From: Balneolaceae bacterium
GTDB taxonomy: Bacteria > Bacteroidota > Rhodothermia > Balneolales > Balneolaceae
Reading direction: 5' to 3'
Length of the DNA: 64,000 nucleotides
Assembly: GCA_017795005.1 (NCBI GenBank)
Contig: CP051242.1
Span: 1,698,976 to 1,762,975, forward strand
Part shown: positions 9,061 to 17,528 of the stretch, one piece after another
Layout of the letters: every line of letters begins with the position of its first letter
Position numbering within the stretch: position 1 is the first letter of the stretch
Position numbers and translations under genes: made by a program
Notes under the pieces: model-generated
What the model was told of the DNA's origin: nothing
What the model saw: the letters and a program-made list of their open reading frames with translations, nothing else
Database searches by the model: none

Positions 9061-9773
9061 TATTTACCGTAAAGAATAAAAATAGTAGGGCGTTTATTTA
9101 GATCCGGTTTCTGAATTTTTTTCCATTCCCCGATTTCCAAAGATCGGATTTCTTCTTCAGGCAGGGTAATATCTGTAGCAACGCAAAACCGTGTGGAAGG
9201 CCCACATGTTTCCATTACCGACTTAAACATTTCATTATTACGGTATGGAGCCTCCATGAAGATTTGAGTCCGGTCATGTCTACGGGATTCACCTTCAAGC
9301 TGAATTAACATTTGCTTTCGTGCTTTAGCATCAATTGGTAAATAACCATGGAAGGAAAACGACTGACCATTGAAGCCGGAAGCCATTAATGCGAGCAGGA
9401 TAGAGGAAGGTCCAACTAAAGGAATAACTTTAATTCCATTCTGATGTGCCATTTTTACCAGTTTTGATCCCGGATCAGCAACTGCCGGAGCTCCCGCTTC
9501 AGACATTAGGCCAACATCTTTACCAGCTTTGAGAGGTTTTAAAAAAGAATAAATTTCCTGATCAGGAGTATTCTTGTTGAGAGGGTAAAAATCGATTTTG
9601 TATTCAGGAATGGTATCACCTACCCATTGCAAAAACTTAACTGAGGTCTGAATATTCTCAACAACGAGCACTTCAAGCTTTCGAATAACAGCGAGTGTAA
9701 ACTCTGGGATAGTATTATTCTCGGGAGTCTTTCCAAGAGTAGTTGGGATCAGATAAAGAGTTCCTTTACTCAT
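9060..9773 (-). CDS. RsmI-like SAM-dependent methyltransferase (tetrapyrrole methylase fold)
   Basis: A 237-aa protein of the RsmI branch of tetrapyrrole-methylase-fold enzymes. RsmI methylates the ribose of C1402 in 16S rRNA. Visible marks are LYLIPTTLG at the start, the diagnostic GLMSEAGAPAVADPG in the middle and VIPLVGPSSILLALMASG. It is shorter than E. coli RsmI (about 286 aa) because the C-terminal extension is missing, as in a paralogous short form in Bacteroidota, so the exact rRNA target is uncertain. The start overlaps the stop of the upstream membrane-protein gene by 4 bases. Confidence 0.82.
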   Translation of the reverse strand: MSKGTLYLIPTTLGKTPENNTIPEFTLAVIRKLEVLVVENIQTSVKFLQWVGDTIPEYKIDFYPLNKNTPDQEIYSFLKPLKAGKDVGLMSEAGAPAVADPGSKLVKMAHQNGIKVIPLVGPSSILLALMASGFNGQSFSFHGYLPIDAKARKQMLIQLEGESRRHDRTQIFMEAPYRNNEMFKSVMETCGPSTRFCVATDITLPEEEIRSLEIGEWKKIQKPDLNKRPTIFILYGK

Positions 9774-10252
9774 ACATCAACCCGTTCAACTACAAATTGT
9801 TCGTCATTCCCGGAAGCTTTCTTTTTTGCAAACCGACTCACAAGTACAGAAACAAATATCAAAGCCAGAAAACCCATAAAGGAAACTCCCATATTGGAAA
9901 GTGAAGTTGTTTTCTGAAGATCGTAGGTGGGTATCATAACAATATCCTGGAAATTTCCCTTTACATATCGAATTGGGATTACAGAAGTATCAATGATACG
10001 CTGCGCCATTTGTATCGATAAAGAAAGCTTTCGTTCTATTTGCTCCCCATCCGGAGCTGTAAAAGATAGTATCACATAGCCGTTACTTTGTGCAGCAATT
10101 TGTTTGATATCGAAATCAAGCACATTTGCTGCAATACTTTCACCATTTTCATACGTATCAATTGTCCCCTGATACACCAAGCCTTGTTGAATGATGATGA
10201 ATAAAAGATAGGCGGGTAATAACCACACCAGATATAAAAATCGGTATTTCAT
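9770..10252 (-). CDS. membrane protein of unknown function, two transmembrane helices
   Basis: A 160-aa protein with one membrane segment at residues 5-25, a beta-rich extracytoplasmic middle (about 30-110, with VILSFTAPDG and IPIRYVKGN), and a second membrane segment near 122-142 followed by a basic, then acidic tail. This layout resembles DUF3592-type proteins, but the match is only in architecture. It overlaps the rsmI-like gene by 4 bases, suggesting co-translation with it. Confidence 0.6.
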   Translation of the reverse strand: MKYRFLYLVWLLPAYLLFIIIQQGLVYQGTIDTYENGESIAANVLDFDIKQIAAQSNGYVILSFTAPDGEQIERKLSLSIQMAQRIIDTSVIPIRYVKGNFQDIVMIPTYDLQKTTSLSNMGVSFMGFLALIFVSVLVSRFAKKKASGNDEQFVVERVDV

Positions 10253-10267
10253 TTAAACCTAATAATA

Positions 10268-10400
10268 GTCATTGCGAGAAGTGATACCGGTAAATCGGTA
10301 GAACGCCGAAGCAATCCCCTGGATATTGCCACTGTCAAAGAGATTGCTTCGTCGATTAAATTTAAAGTCGCTAATATCAAGAGTTGCTCCTCGCAAAGAC
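10268..10400. repeat. nested inverted repeat in an intergenic region
   Basis: Two nested inverted repeats fill this gap. Outer arms GTCATTGCGAG (10268-10278) and CTCGCAAAGAC (10390-10400) pair with one mismatch. Inner arms CGAAGCAATC (10307-10316) and GATTGCTTCG (10342-10351) pair perfectly. The sequence resembles a short non-autonomous palindromic element found dispersed in many bacterial genomes, here somewhat decayed. Confidence 0.65.
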
Positions 10401-10402
10401 GG

Positions 10403-11665
10403 TTAATTGTTTATTTCCTTAATAGTCGTTTCGTATAGTGCCGGATCCCAAATTAGTCGTTGTTGATAATCTTCCTGCATGTGATTAGCGGATAAGTGAA
10501 GCCAGAATGCAACCGGAAGTTTATCAAAGAACACAGCTTGAGCGGAAGTCTGACCATCATATACACGTGTGCCAAAATCTATTCCACTCAACATTCCCAT
10601 ACGGTTATCATAAATGGCACCATATTCACTGAAACTTCGCTTTATCGCTTCGCCTTCGAATACCCATCCGAGTTTCTGCTTTACTTTTTGAGAAATTTCA
10701 GGAGAAAGTAGTTCGTCTTTGTAAAGTTTAGCCATCAATCCAGCCATTTCTCTGGCAGTTGTATGAGGGAAGTGTTCCAGTGCGTCTCTTTCCTGAATAA
10801 AGCTGAGGTTTAACCGGTTTTTTTCAAAACTGGATTTAGCTCTATTCACAAACTCGTCATCTTCATACATTTTCTCCGCTAATGCAATTGCATCGGATGC
10901 AGAGTAAGCTGCTGTTGTATCTGAAAATGTTGGGTTGATAGAAAGATAGAGTCCGCTGAAAGGTAGGGGGGCATCAGTAGCAGAAAGATTAAGGGTATCC
11001 ATCAAAGTGTTAATATTCTGTCCGCCAAGCTTAAACCATAGATAATCAGAAATTGCAAGATCATTAGTTTCTGCCATGGTAGCTACAAGCATATCCAGTG
11101 TAATCGTATTGTCATCTTCAATGCCAAGCATTTCAACAGACTTTTTATGGGATTCTTCACTGATATCAGGTAGGGAAAAACGTTCTATTTTATTGAAATC
11201 AGTAATAACCTCTTCTGAATTTATGATTCCTGATTCAACCTGTCTTTCATATTCCAGAATTAAAAAGAAGTTGGATAAAGTGCCCAGGGTTCGTGGAATA
11301 TCCGGCTGATAGAAAATTCCTGAGTCCGGATCATTAATATTAAATGATACTACGGAAAAATATTCAGGATAATCACCTAAGAATTCAGTTAATGCCTTCA
11401 ATGAATAAGTACTTTCTACATACTCATACCCATCCCGCATACCATCGTTGTTGGCATATAGTGTTTTAAAAGCAGAATAATTAGGGATTATGACTAGTGC
11501 GTACGTTGCTGAAGCAATAACTACAAATACAGCAAGAAATAAGAGTGCTCTATTCAAGAGGTTGTATTGGATTCGTTCAAAATTCAGGTCGTTCAAAGAT
11601 ACAAAGAACAAACAACCATTATCAGGATTTGGTTCAGGAGATTTTATGATAGTAGAGAATTTCAA
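10403..11665 (-). CDS. serine beta-lactamase-fold protein, probably catalytically inactive
   Basis: A long protein with an N-terminal membrane anchor (LLNRALLFLAVFVVIASATYALVII) and a domain arranged like class A beta-lactamase/serine hydrolases. Where the family has S-x-x-K in a helix (typically ASTIKIPIL) this protein has TLSNFFLIL, so Ser and Lys appear to be Thr and Asn. The S-D-N motif appears as ETND, and no K-T/S-G is seen near GMLSGIDFGT. I infer a non-catalytic homologue, perhaps peptidoglycan-binding. The frame has no early ATG: the longest start is a TTG at 11665, beside a hairpin, and TTG at 11596 is an alternative, so the N terminus is uncertain. Confidence 0.62.
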   Translation of the reverse strand: MKFSTIIKSPEPNPDNGCLFFVSLNDLNFERIQYNLLNRALLFLAVFVVIASATYALVIIPNYSAFKTLYANNDGMRDGYEYVESTYSLKALTEFLGDYPEYFSVVSFNINDPDSGIFYQPDIPRTLGTLSNFFLILEYERQVESGIINSEEVITDFNKIERFSLPDISEESHKKSVEMLGIEDDNTITLDMLVATMAETNDLAISDYLWFKLGGQNINTLMDTLNLSATDAPLPFSGLYLSINPTFSDTTAAYSASDAIALAEKMYEDDEFVNRAKSSFEKNRLNLSFIQERDALEHFPHTTAREMAGLMAKLYKDELLSPEISQKVKQKLGWVFEGEAIKRSFSEYGAIYDNRMGMLSGIDFGTRVYDGQTSAQAVFFDKLPVAFWLHLSANHMQEDYQQRLIWDPALYETTIKEINN

Positions 11666-11666
11666 T

Positions 11667-11690
11667 AGCCCCGGGATTTATCCCGGGGCT
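11667..11690. terminator. very stable hairpin downstream of the DUF819 gene
   Basis: Arms AGCCCCGGGAT and ATCCCGGGGCT are perfectly complementary around a 2-base loop. It lies 7 bases after the DUF819 stop on the minus strand, where a terminator is expected, but no T-run follows on either strand. It also abuts the longest possible start of the serine-hydrolase-like gene. Confidence 0.55.
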
Positions 11691-11697
11691 ATAAGAT

Positions 11698-13011
11698 TCA
11701 ATACAACAACCGCATGATCTCTGCACAGGCCCAAGCACCATAAGTTCCAAGTGCGTAGCCCAAAACTGCTAATAGTACGCCAACAGGAGCTAGCGAAGGA
11801 TGGAATGCAGAAGCAACAATTGGAGCAGAAGCAGCGCCACCCACGTTGGCTTGACTCCCTACAGCTACAAAGAAAAACGGCGCTTTAATAAGTTTGCCAA
11901 CTCCAAGTAGTACAATCACGTGGATGATGATCCATACAAAACCGATTGCAAAATATCCTGGTACTTCCAGAAAAGCTCCCAGATCCATCTTCATACCAAT
12001 CGTCATTACTAACACATAAAGGAAAAGGCTTCCTACCTTCGATGCACCAGCACCTTCCAGGTATCGTATTTTCGTAAAAGAGGCAAGTAGTCCACCGGTA
12101 GTTGCAACTACCACAATCCAGAAGAAGGAAGAGTTAAGACTGAATTCGGCAAGTTTAGGAGCATTTTCATTAATCCATGGACCAATAAATCCACCTACTG
12201 CATGCCCAAGAGAAGTTATTACAAAAGCTACAGCTACAATTTTAGTCAGGTCAACAAGTGTTGGAATCTTAGCGATACTTGCCTGATAGTCTTCAATATT
12301 CTTTCGTACCTGTACTATAGAAGAGGCATCAGCTTTAAACCATTTATCTACTTTTTCAGAAATTCCTGCACCATAAAGAATAAAACCCATCCAGATATTG
12401 GCTACGATAATATCTACAGTTACCATCGCACTAAAGAGTTGCGAGCTAGGATTGTATAATTCAAGCATTGCGGTTTGATTAGCTCCACCTCCAATCCAAC
12501 TCCCAGCAACAGTAGCCAAGCCTCTCCATGTCTCACCAGATTCAATTTCCTTAAGAATGTCTTCTGGTAATGTCTCAGGTGATGTAAAGTAGGAAGTAAG
12601 CTCAGAAGGAGAAAACTCCCCAGCTGGAATCAAGATGTCTGGATTTATTGATCCTATAATGATCATTGCTAAAGGTCCACCAATCATAATCCCAACCGTT
12701 CCAGCTAGAAACATTGCAACAGCTTTCCAGCCAAGACTCATGATTCCTTTTATATCAATACTAAGTGTGAGTAAGACTAAACTTGCTGGTAATAGATAAC
12801 GTGAAGCAACATAATACAAGTTGGATTGCTCTGGATCTATGATTCCAAAGGTGCTGTACAAAGAAGGCACGAAATAACACAGAAGGAGGGAAGGAACAAA
12901 CTTATAAAACTTCTTCCAGCCGGGTTTATCACTATGTGAGGTGGTGAAAATAACAGCTAGAGTAGCCATGAGAAGTCCAAAGACTACGGCATCGTTAGTT
13001 ATCAAAGGCAT
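11698..13011 (-). CDS. DUF819 family integral membrane protein
   Basis: A 437-aa polytopic membrane protein with about ten to twelve hydrophobic helices. The start (PLITNDAVVFGLLMATLAVIF) and internal features such as YLLPASLVLLTLSIDIKGI, GSWIGGGANQTAM and GSQANVGGAASAPIVASAFHPSLAPVGVLLAVLGY fit DUF819 (YjcL-like), thought to be transporters. The two glycine-rich loops sit in inverted-repeat halves, as in many secondary carriers. Substrate unknown. It is preceded by an inverted repeat and followed by a strong hairpin, so it is probably monocistronic. Confidence 0.82.
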   Translation of the reverse strand: MPLITNDAVVFGLLMATLAVIFTTSHSDKPGWKKFYKFVPSLLLCYFVPSLYSTFGIIDPEQSNLYYVASRYLLPASLVLLTLSIDIKGIMSLGWKAVAMFLAGTVGIMIGGPLAMIIIGSINPDILIPAGEFSPSELTSYFTSPETLPEDILKEIESGETWRGLATVAGSWIGGGANQTAMLELYNPSSQLFSAMVTVDIIVANIWMGFILYGAGISEKVDKWFKADASSIVQVRKNIEDYQASIAKIPTLVDLTKIVAVAFVITSLGHAVGGFIGPWINENAPKLAEFSLNSSFFWIVVVATTGGLLASFTKIRYLEGAGASKVGSLFLYVLVMTIGMKMDLGAFLEVPGYFAIGFVWIIIHVIVLLGVGKLIKAPFFFVAVGSQANVGGAASAPIVASAFHPSLAPVGVLLAVLGYALGTYGAWACAEIMRLLY

Positions 13012-13085
13012 TGGTCAGGTATTCATTAAGAATTGACCGCAAGAATAATGAATGAAGCCTTAAAAAGCGAAAGGTTTGGTTAATC

Positions 13086-13127
13086 GTTATTCGTTAATTG
13101 GAACTTCATTTTCAATTAACGAATAAC
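13086..13127. repeat. perfect 15-bp inverted repeat between two minus-strand genes
   Basis: GTTATTCGTTAATTG (13086-13100) and CAATTAACGAATAAC (13113-13127) are exact complements with a 12-base spacer. It sits 13 bases after the esterase gene and may end its transcript. It shares the TAACGAATAAC core with the heptamer repeat before the aldehyde dehydrogenase gene near 34.5 kb. Confidence 0.6.
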
Positions 13128-13140
13128 CAATAACGAAAAA

Positions 13141-14355
13141 CTAATTCCCATAAAAGTACAACAGAATATCATCCATTTGAGCTGCCCATGCTCCCCAGGA
13201 GTGTCCTTCGTTTACTTCCAGATATTCAAAACTGTAGTTCTTTTCTTCAAATATTTTTTTCATCAATCTGGTTTCTTCCGTGTTATCCCCAATGGTACCG
13301 GTAGTCATAAACAATTTTGGTTGTTCACCTTCAAAGTTTCTTACAAGCTCATAGATTTCTTCCCGAAACCAATAAGCCGGCGCCTGAATGGCTGCAGCTC
13401 CGAATACATCCGGTTTGGTGAATGCAAAATAAGTCGCATTCAATCCACCTAATGAGGTCCCCAAAATAGCTCTGTTTTGAGCATTGGAAATTACTTTATA
13501 ATTATTCTCGATTTTCGGGATAAGTTCATCAGTATAAAAAGAAAGATAGTCTTCGTTATTTCCGAATTCGTCCATTCTCCGGTTCTCATCGGTATTTTCT
13601 GGATTCAAAGGATCAACAAATACGGTAATAACAGGTTCAATTTTTTGCTGATGGATCAGATTATCGAGAACGATAGTTGTTGCTCCAAGTTGTTCATCAG
13701 AATATTCCTGACCATCGGTAACATAAAGAACGGTCATATTTTCAAATTTATCATATCCCGCAGGGGTATATACCCGATACTGGACTTCATACCCAAGGTT
13801 TGAACTGGTTATGAGTTTATGGGAAGAAAGGCTTCCTTTTTTGCCTTCAGGAATAGGATTAGTGAGAGGTTCCTCTTTCCAGTATGGCATCCTTAACTCT
13901 GAATTTGGCCCAAATCCGCTCCATTGCTGATAGGGATTGGCAGGATCCAGAATCCAACTCTCTTCATCAATAGTAATTTTGTAATCCAGTCGGGCATCTG
14001 AAGGAAAAGTCATTTTCAAAAACCAGATATCAGTACCCACTATTTGACTTCCTCTGGTGTCAAGTCTCTTATCCCCACTCCAACTGTTGAAATCTCCATT
14101 CCAACTAACAGAATTTGCTTCTCCCCGGTATAAAAACAAGGCGGTGGTATCTTGGGTGATTGGGATTTCCTTATTAATAGTTAACGAATCCCAGATCGCA
14201 TTAAATTTTGAGTCCCGTATTGATTGATCCTGAATGGTAGCCGTTCGCTGAAGTTGTGAAATAAGAGATTCGATTTCAGATTTTGTATTAAGCTCTTTAT
14301 CCGATGAACAGGAAGTAATTAAAGCTAATAATGTAATTGCAATAAGTATTCTCAT
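13141..14355 (-). CDS. esterase-family (enterochelin esterase/PF00756-like) lipoprotein
   Basis: A 404-aa protein with a lipobox (ALITS-C, Cys16). An N-terminal immunoglobulin-like early-set region (about residues 65-140, with FLYRGEANSVSWNGDFNSW) precedes an alpha/beta-hydrolase domain. The nucleophile elbow is GTSLGGLNA and the catalytic His is in NEGHSWGAW. The pair is typical of Fes-type and related esterases, which hydrolyse ester bonds of siderophores, feruloyl sugars or other acylated compounds. No siderophore genes are adjacent, so the substrate is open. It should be anchored in the outer or inner membrane. Confidence 0.8.
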   Translation of the reverse strand: MRILIAITLLALITSCSSDKELNTKSEIESLISQLQRTATIQDQSIRDSKFNAIWDSLTINKEIPITQDTTALFLYRGEANSVSWNGDFNSWSGDKRLDTRGSQIVGTDIWFLKMTFPSDARLDYKITIDEESWILDPANPYQQWSGFGPNSELRMPYWKEEPLTNPIPEGKKGSLSSHKLITSSNLGYEVQYRVYTPAGYDKFENMTVLYVTDGQEYSDEQLGATTIVLDNLIHQQKIEPVITVFVDPLNPENTDENRRMDEFGNNEDYLSFYTDELIPKIENNYKVISNAQNRAILGTSLGGLNATYFAFTKPDVFGAAAIQAPAYWFREEIYELVRNFEGEQPKLFMTTGTIGDNTEETRLMKKIFEEKNYSFEYLEVNEGHSWGAWAAQMDDILLYFYGN

Positions 14356-14432
14356 AAAATGGGGTGAATTAAATACAACGATTTTACCAAGCGAAGTTGA
14401 TATAGTTTCAAAGATATAATACTTAAATGTTG

Positions 14433-14452
14433 CGAAGGCCTGAAGACCTTCG
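14433..14452. repeat. short palindromic (REP-like) hairpin upstream of lysC
   Basis: CGAAGG (14433-14438) and CCTTCG (14447-14452) form a 6-bp stem with an 8-base loop in the 179-bp gap between divergent genes. It resembles REP-type palindromes of Bacteroidota. No other clear feature was seen in this gap. Confidence 0.45.
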
Positions 14453-14534
14453 AGTTAAAAAGGTAAACTATTTCTTCATGTTTTTAATTGGGGAGTCACT
14501 ATTTTAAAGCCTCACTCACTATTCAATTAAAATT

Positions 14535-15860
14535 ATGATCGTATCAAAATTCGGGGGTACCAGTGTTGGAACGTTCGAAGCCATGCAACATAGCGCATCT
14601 ATAGTTGCTGAAAATCCGGATAGAAAATTAGTTGTTATCAGCGCTACAGCTGGAACAACAAATGATCTTGTTAGCCTGGAGAATCCTAATCTGGACTCCA
14701 CTTCCCGTGAAGCTATTTTACTGGAGATCGAAAACCGGCATCTTGGAATAATCAATCAGTGTGAAGATAAACAGGAGCTGGAGAAAACCTTCAGAGTTCA
14801 ACTCTCACAACTTCGAAACCATTTAGAACTTCCTGATCGGGATAAGAAATGGAAAGACACTTTGTATGCCTTCGGCGAACTGATGTCTACCAAAATATTT
14901 ACTGAAGTATTAAGAGAAAACGGGGTAGATGCTGAATGGCTGGATGCCAGAACTATTTTAAGAACAGATTCAGGATTTGGTAATGCCATTCCCGATATCA
15001 ACGCCACTAAAGTTCAGGCTAAGAAATTAATTTCCACAAAAAAGAGATATCTGACTCAGGGATTCATCGGAAGTGATGAGTTTGGAAGTACTACAACACT
15101 GGGTCGTGGCGGTAGTGATTATTCTGCTGCTTTATTCGCTGAAGCGACAAACGTGAGTATACTTGAAATCTGGACTGATGTAGCAGGGGTATATTCAACA
15201 GATCCCAGAATTGTATTGGAAGCTAAACCAATTTCAGAAATCACTTTTGATGAAGCGGCCGAGCTTTCAGTATTTGGAGGAAAAGTATTACATCCGGCAA
15301 CTTTGAAACCTGCAATTCGGGGGAAAGTGAAAGTAAGGGTAGCATCCAGTAAAAAACCCGAATTACCGGGAACCTTGATTGTACATCAAGCCAAAGACGA
15401 ACCTATTGTAAGAGCCATCTCTTTACGTAAAGATCAGACCCTGCTAACGGTGAGAAGTCTGGAGATGCTTCATCAACATGGTTTTCTGGCAAAATTATTC
15501 AGTGTTTTGGCAGACCATAAAATTTCCGTTGATCTGGTAACAACCAGTGAAGTTAGTGTATCATTAACGTTAGATACTGCGCATAAAGCTTCTAATAAAG
15601 TAGAACTAACAGATGATATTTTGAACGAACTCAGAGAATTTTGTGAAGTAGAAGTAGAAAAAGATTTGTCTCTGGTCGCTTTAATTGGAAATAAAATGGA
15701 CGCTACTTCAGGAATTAGCGGAACTCTGTTTGGTCTTTTGGAGAATCATAATATCCGGTTGGTGTGTCATGGAGCTTCTCCAAATAATGTATGCTTTCTG
15801 GTTAAAGAAGGAACCGGAGAAGAAATTGTACAATTGATACATAAGAAGTTTATTGGCTAG
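14535..15860 (+). CDS. lysC: aspartate kinase (monofunctional)
   Basis: Aspartokinase phosphorylates aspartate at the head of the lysine, threonine and methionine pathways. The N-terminal kinase domain starts with VSKFGGTSVG; GRGGSDYSAALFA and EIWTDVAGVYSTDPR are active-site segments. C-terminal ACT domains (about residues 300-440; FLAKLFSVLADHKISVDLVTTSEVSVSLT) normally bind lysine or threonine as feedback inhibitors. There is no homoserine dehydrogenase domain, and 441 aa is the usual monofunctional length. It is followed after 35 bases by dapB, dapA and dapD on the same strand, which suggests a dedicated lysine operon. Confidence 0.94.
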   Translation: MIVSKFGGTSVGTFEAMQHSASIVAENPDRKLVVISATAGTTNDLVSLENPNLDSTSREAILLEIENRHLGIINQCEDKQELEKTFRVQLSQLRNHLELPDRDKKWKDTLYAFGELMSTKIFTEVLRENGVDAEWLDARTILRTDSGFGNAIPDINATKVQAKKLISTKKRYLTQGFIGSDEFGSTTTLGRGGSDYSAALFAEATNVSILEIWTDVAGVYSTDPRIVLEAKPISEITFDEAAELSVFGGKVLHPATLKPAIRGKVKVRVASSKKPELPGTLIVHQAKDEPIVRAISLRKDQTLLTVRSLEMLHQHGFLAKLFSVLADHKISVDLVTTSEVSVSLTLDTAHKASNKVELTDDILNELREFCEVEVEKDLSLVALIGNKMDATSGISGTLFGLLENHNIRLVCHGASPNNVCFLVKEGTGEEIVQLIHKKFIG

Positions 15861-15895
15861 GAAGAAATTCAGGCTTTAAAATTCAAAATTATAAA

Positions 15896-16573
15896 ATGAG
15901 AATTTCAGTAATAGGAACGGGAAAAACAGGAAGTAAAGTAGTTGAATTACTAGGAGACAAACTGCTTCACTCTTTTGATGAAAATAACCCTGCTACCATA
16001 GAAAAATTAAAAGAATCAGATGCGATAATTATTTTTGTACCGGGAGACGCAGTGTCAGAAATTCTGGAAACAGTGCTGGAATCAGGAACTCCTTCAGCCT
16101 GGGGAAGTACCGGATTCCAATGGCCGGAAGATTTAGATGATAGAGTTAAATTTGCTAACACAAAATGGATTCTGGCTCATAATTTTAGTCTCGGAATGAA
16201 CATTATCCGTCATACCATCAAAAAAATCTCGGAAGGATCAACCATACTGGATAATCCTGAATTTAATATTCATGAAGTTCATCATATTCATAAGAAAGAT
16301 GCACCAAGTGGAACAGCCATCTCATGGAAAAAATGGCTTGGTAAGGAAGTTGAAATTACCTCGACAAGAGAAGGGGATGTAAATGGTATTCATGAATTAA
16401 CGCTTTCAACTGAACGGGAAAAAATTTCATTAAAACACGAAGCTCTGGATCGCTCTATCTTTGCAGAAGGAGCTATTTGGTGTGCAGAACAGTTAGTTAA
16501 TAATCTGATTTTAACGAACGGAGTTCATACTTTCGGAGAGTTGTTTGATCAAGTAATGAACGAAGACAAATAA
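15896..16573 (+). CDS. dapB: 4-hydroxy-tetrahydrodipicolinate reductase
   Basis: DapB reduces the DapA product with NAD(P)H in lysine and meso-diaminopimelate synthesis. The nucleotide-binding GTGKTGSKVVELL is at the start and the catalytic HEVHHIHKKDAPSGTA is at about residues 125-140. At 225 aa it is shorter than the E. coli enzyme (273 aa), with a trimmed N-terminal domain, but the catalytic loop is intact. The dapA ATG follows directly after its stop. Confidence 0.92.
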   Translation: MRISVIGTGKTGSKVVELLGDKLLHSFDENNPATIEKLKESDAIIIFVPGDAVSEILETVLESGTPSAWGSTGFQWPEDLDDRVKFANTKWILAHNFSLGMNIIRHTIKKISEGSTILDNPEFNIHEVHHIHKKDAPSGTAISWKKWLGKEVEITSTREGDVNGIHELTLSTEREKISLKHEALDRSIFAEGAIWCAEQLVNNLILTNGVHTFGELFDQVMNEDK

Positions 16574-17476
16574 ATGGAAAAGTACCCACTCTGGACTGCA
16601 ATAGTGACCCCTTTAAATAAAGAAGGGGGAATCGATTATAATAGCTTCGAATTTATTCTCAGAAAGCAGGAGGAAGCCGGGAATGGTGTATTAGTATTAG
16701 GAAGTACTGGTGAAGGGCTCAATCTTCTACCGGAAGAAAAGAGAGAAATCGTGAAGTTTGTTAAACTTCTGAAACTCAAAGTGCCAATCATGGCAGGACT
16801 TGGAGGATATCACATCAATGCCCAAATTGATTTTATCAATTACTGCGATGAAGCAGGAGTGGATGCCTTTCTGTTGGTTAATCCTATTTATGCGAAGCCC
16901 GGAAAAGAAGGTCAACTTGCCTGGTTTAGCGCATTAATGAAAGAAACTAAAACTCCTTGCATGATTTACAATGTGCCTTCCAGAACAGGGATACATATGC
17001 ATCCGGAAGTTCCTGCAACGCTTTCAAAAACATTCCCAAATTATATGGGGTTAAAAGAAGCGAGTGGAAGTATTGAGAAACTAAAAGAATTCATCAAAGC
17101 AGCTCCCAAAGCTCCTGTTTATTGCGGTGATGACAATTTGATTAATGAATTTATGGAAGAAGGAGCCATAGGTTTAGTCTCTGTTGCGTCTAATGCATGG
17201 CCAAAAAAGACACGAAAACAACTCGATTTATTTCTGGAAAGGAAAGCAGATCAAACTTTTAAGGAATGGGTTGAATGTGCAGATTTACTTTTTGATGCAC
17301 CCAGTCCAATTCCGGTAAAAACTTTGTTACAGCATAAAGGTTGGATTTCCTATGATCAGGTACGATTACCTCTTTCAGGGGACGATTTGAAACCTGAAAC
17401 AGAGGAAGCACTTCTGGAAGCAGATAGGAAAATTAATGCCTGGTACAAAGAAGTTACAAAGGCACAAAGGGACTAA
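16574..17476 (+). CDS. dapA: 4-hydroxy-tetrahydrodipicolinate synthase
   Basis: DapA condenses pyruvate with aspartate semialdehyde. This 300-aa TIM-barrel protein shows the LGSTGEGLNL substrate loop (residues 41-50), the catalytic tyrosine in MIYNVPSRTG, and the Schiff-base lysine in MGLKEASGS. Its start abuts the dapB stop. The last codons (about K-A-Q-R-D) and the stop codon lie inside an intergenic inverted repeat (17458-17526), so the C terminus of this protein has been rewritten by the repeat. Confidence 0.93.
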   Translation: MEKYPLWTAIVTPLNKEGGIDYNSFEFILRKQEEAGNGVLVLGSTGEGLNLLPEEKREIVKFVKLLKLKVPIMAGLGGYHINAQIDFINYCDEAGVDAFLLVNPIYAKPGKEGQLAWFSALMKETKTPCMIYNVPSRTGIHMHPEVPATLSKTFPNYMGLKEASGSIEKLKEFIKAAPKAPVYCGDDNLINEFMEEGAIGLVSVASNAWPKKTRKQLDLFLERKADQTFKEWVECADLLFDAPSPIPVKTLLQHKGWISYDQVRLPLSGDDLKPETEEALLEADRKINAWYKEVTKAQRD

Positions 17477-17526
17477 GGCACAAAGTATATTTATCAACCG
17501 GGCTCTGTGCCTCTGTGCCTTTGCCC
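17458..17526. repeat. inverted repeat of degenerate octamers at the dapA/dapD junction
   Basis: The left arm is made of GGCACAAA-like octamers (17458-17485); the right arm (17503-17526) has complementary CTCTGTGC-like octamers, so the RNA would fold into a long hairpin. The dapA stop lies in the left arm and the dapD ATG (17529) lies just past the right arm. A related octamer repeat is found at 26935-27009. Confidence 0.7.
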
Positions 17527-17528
17527 CT

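Noticed and set aside
17436-17528. N-terminal extension of DapD (LCLCAFAP region)
   Set aside because: These codons are repeat DNA inside the dapA gene end; the normal DapD N terminus starts at 17529 or 17541.
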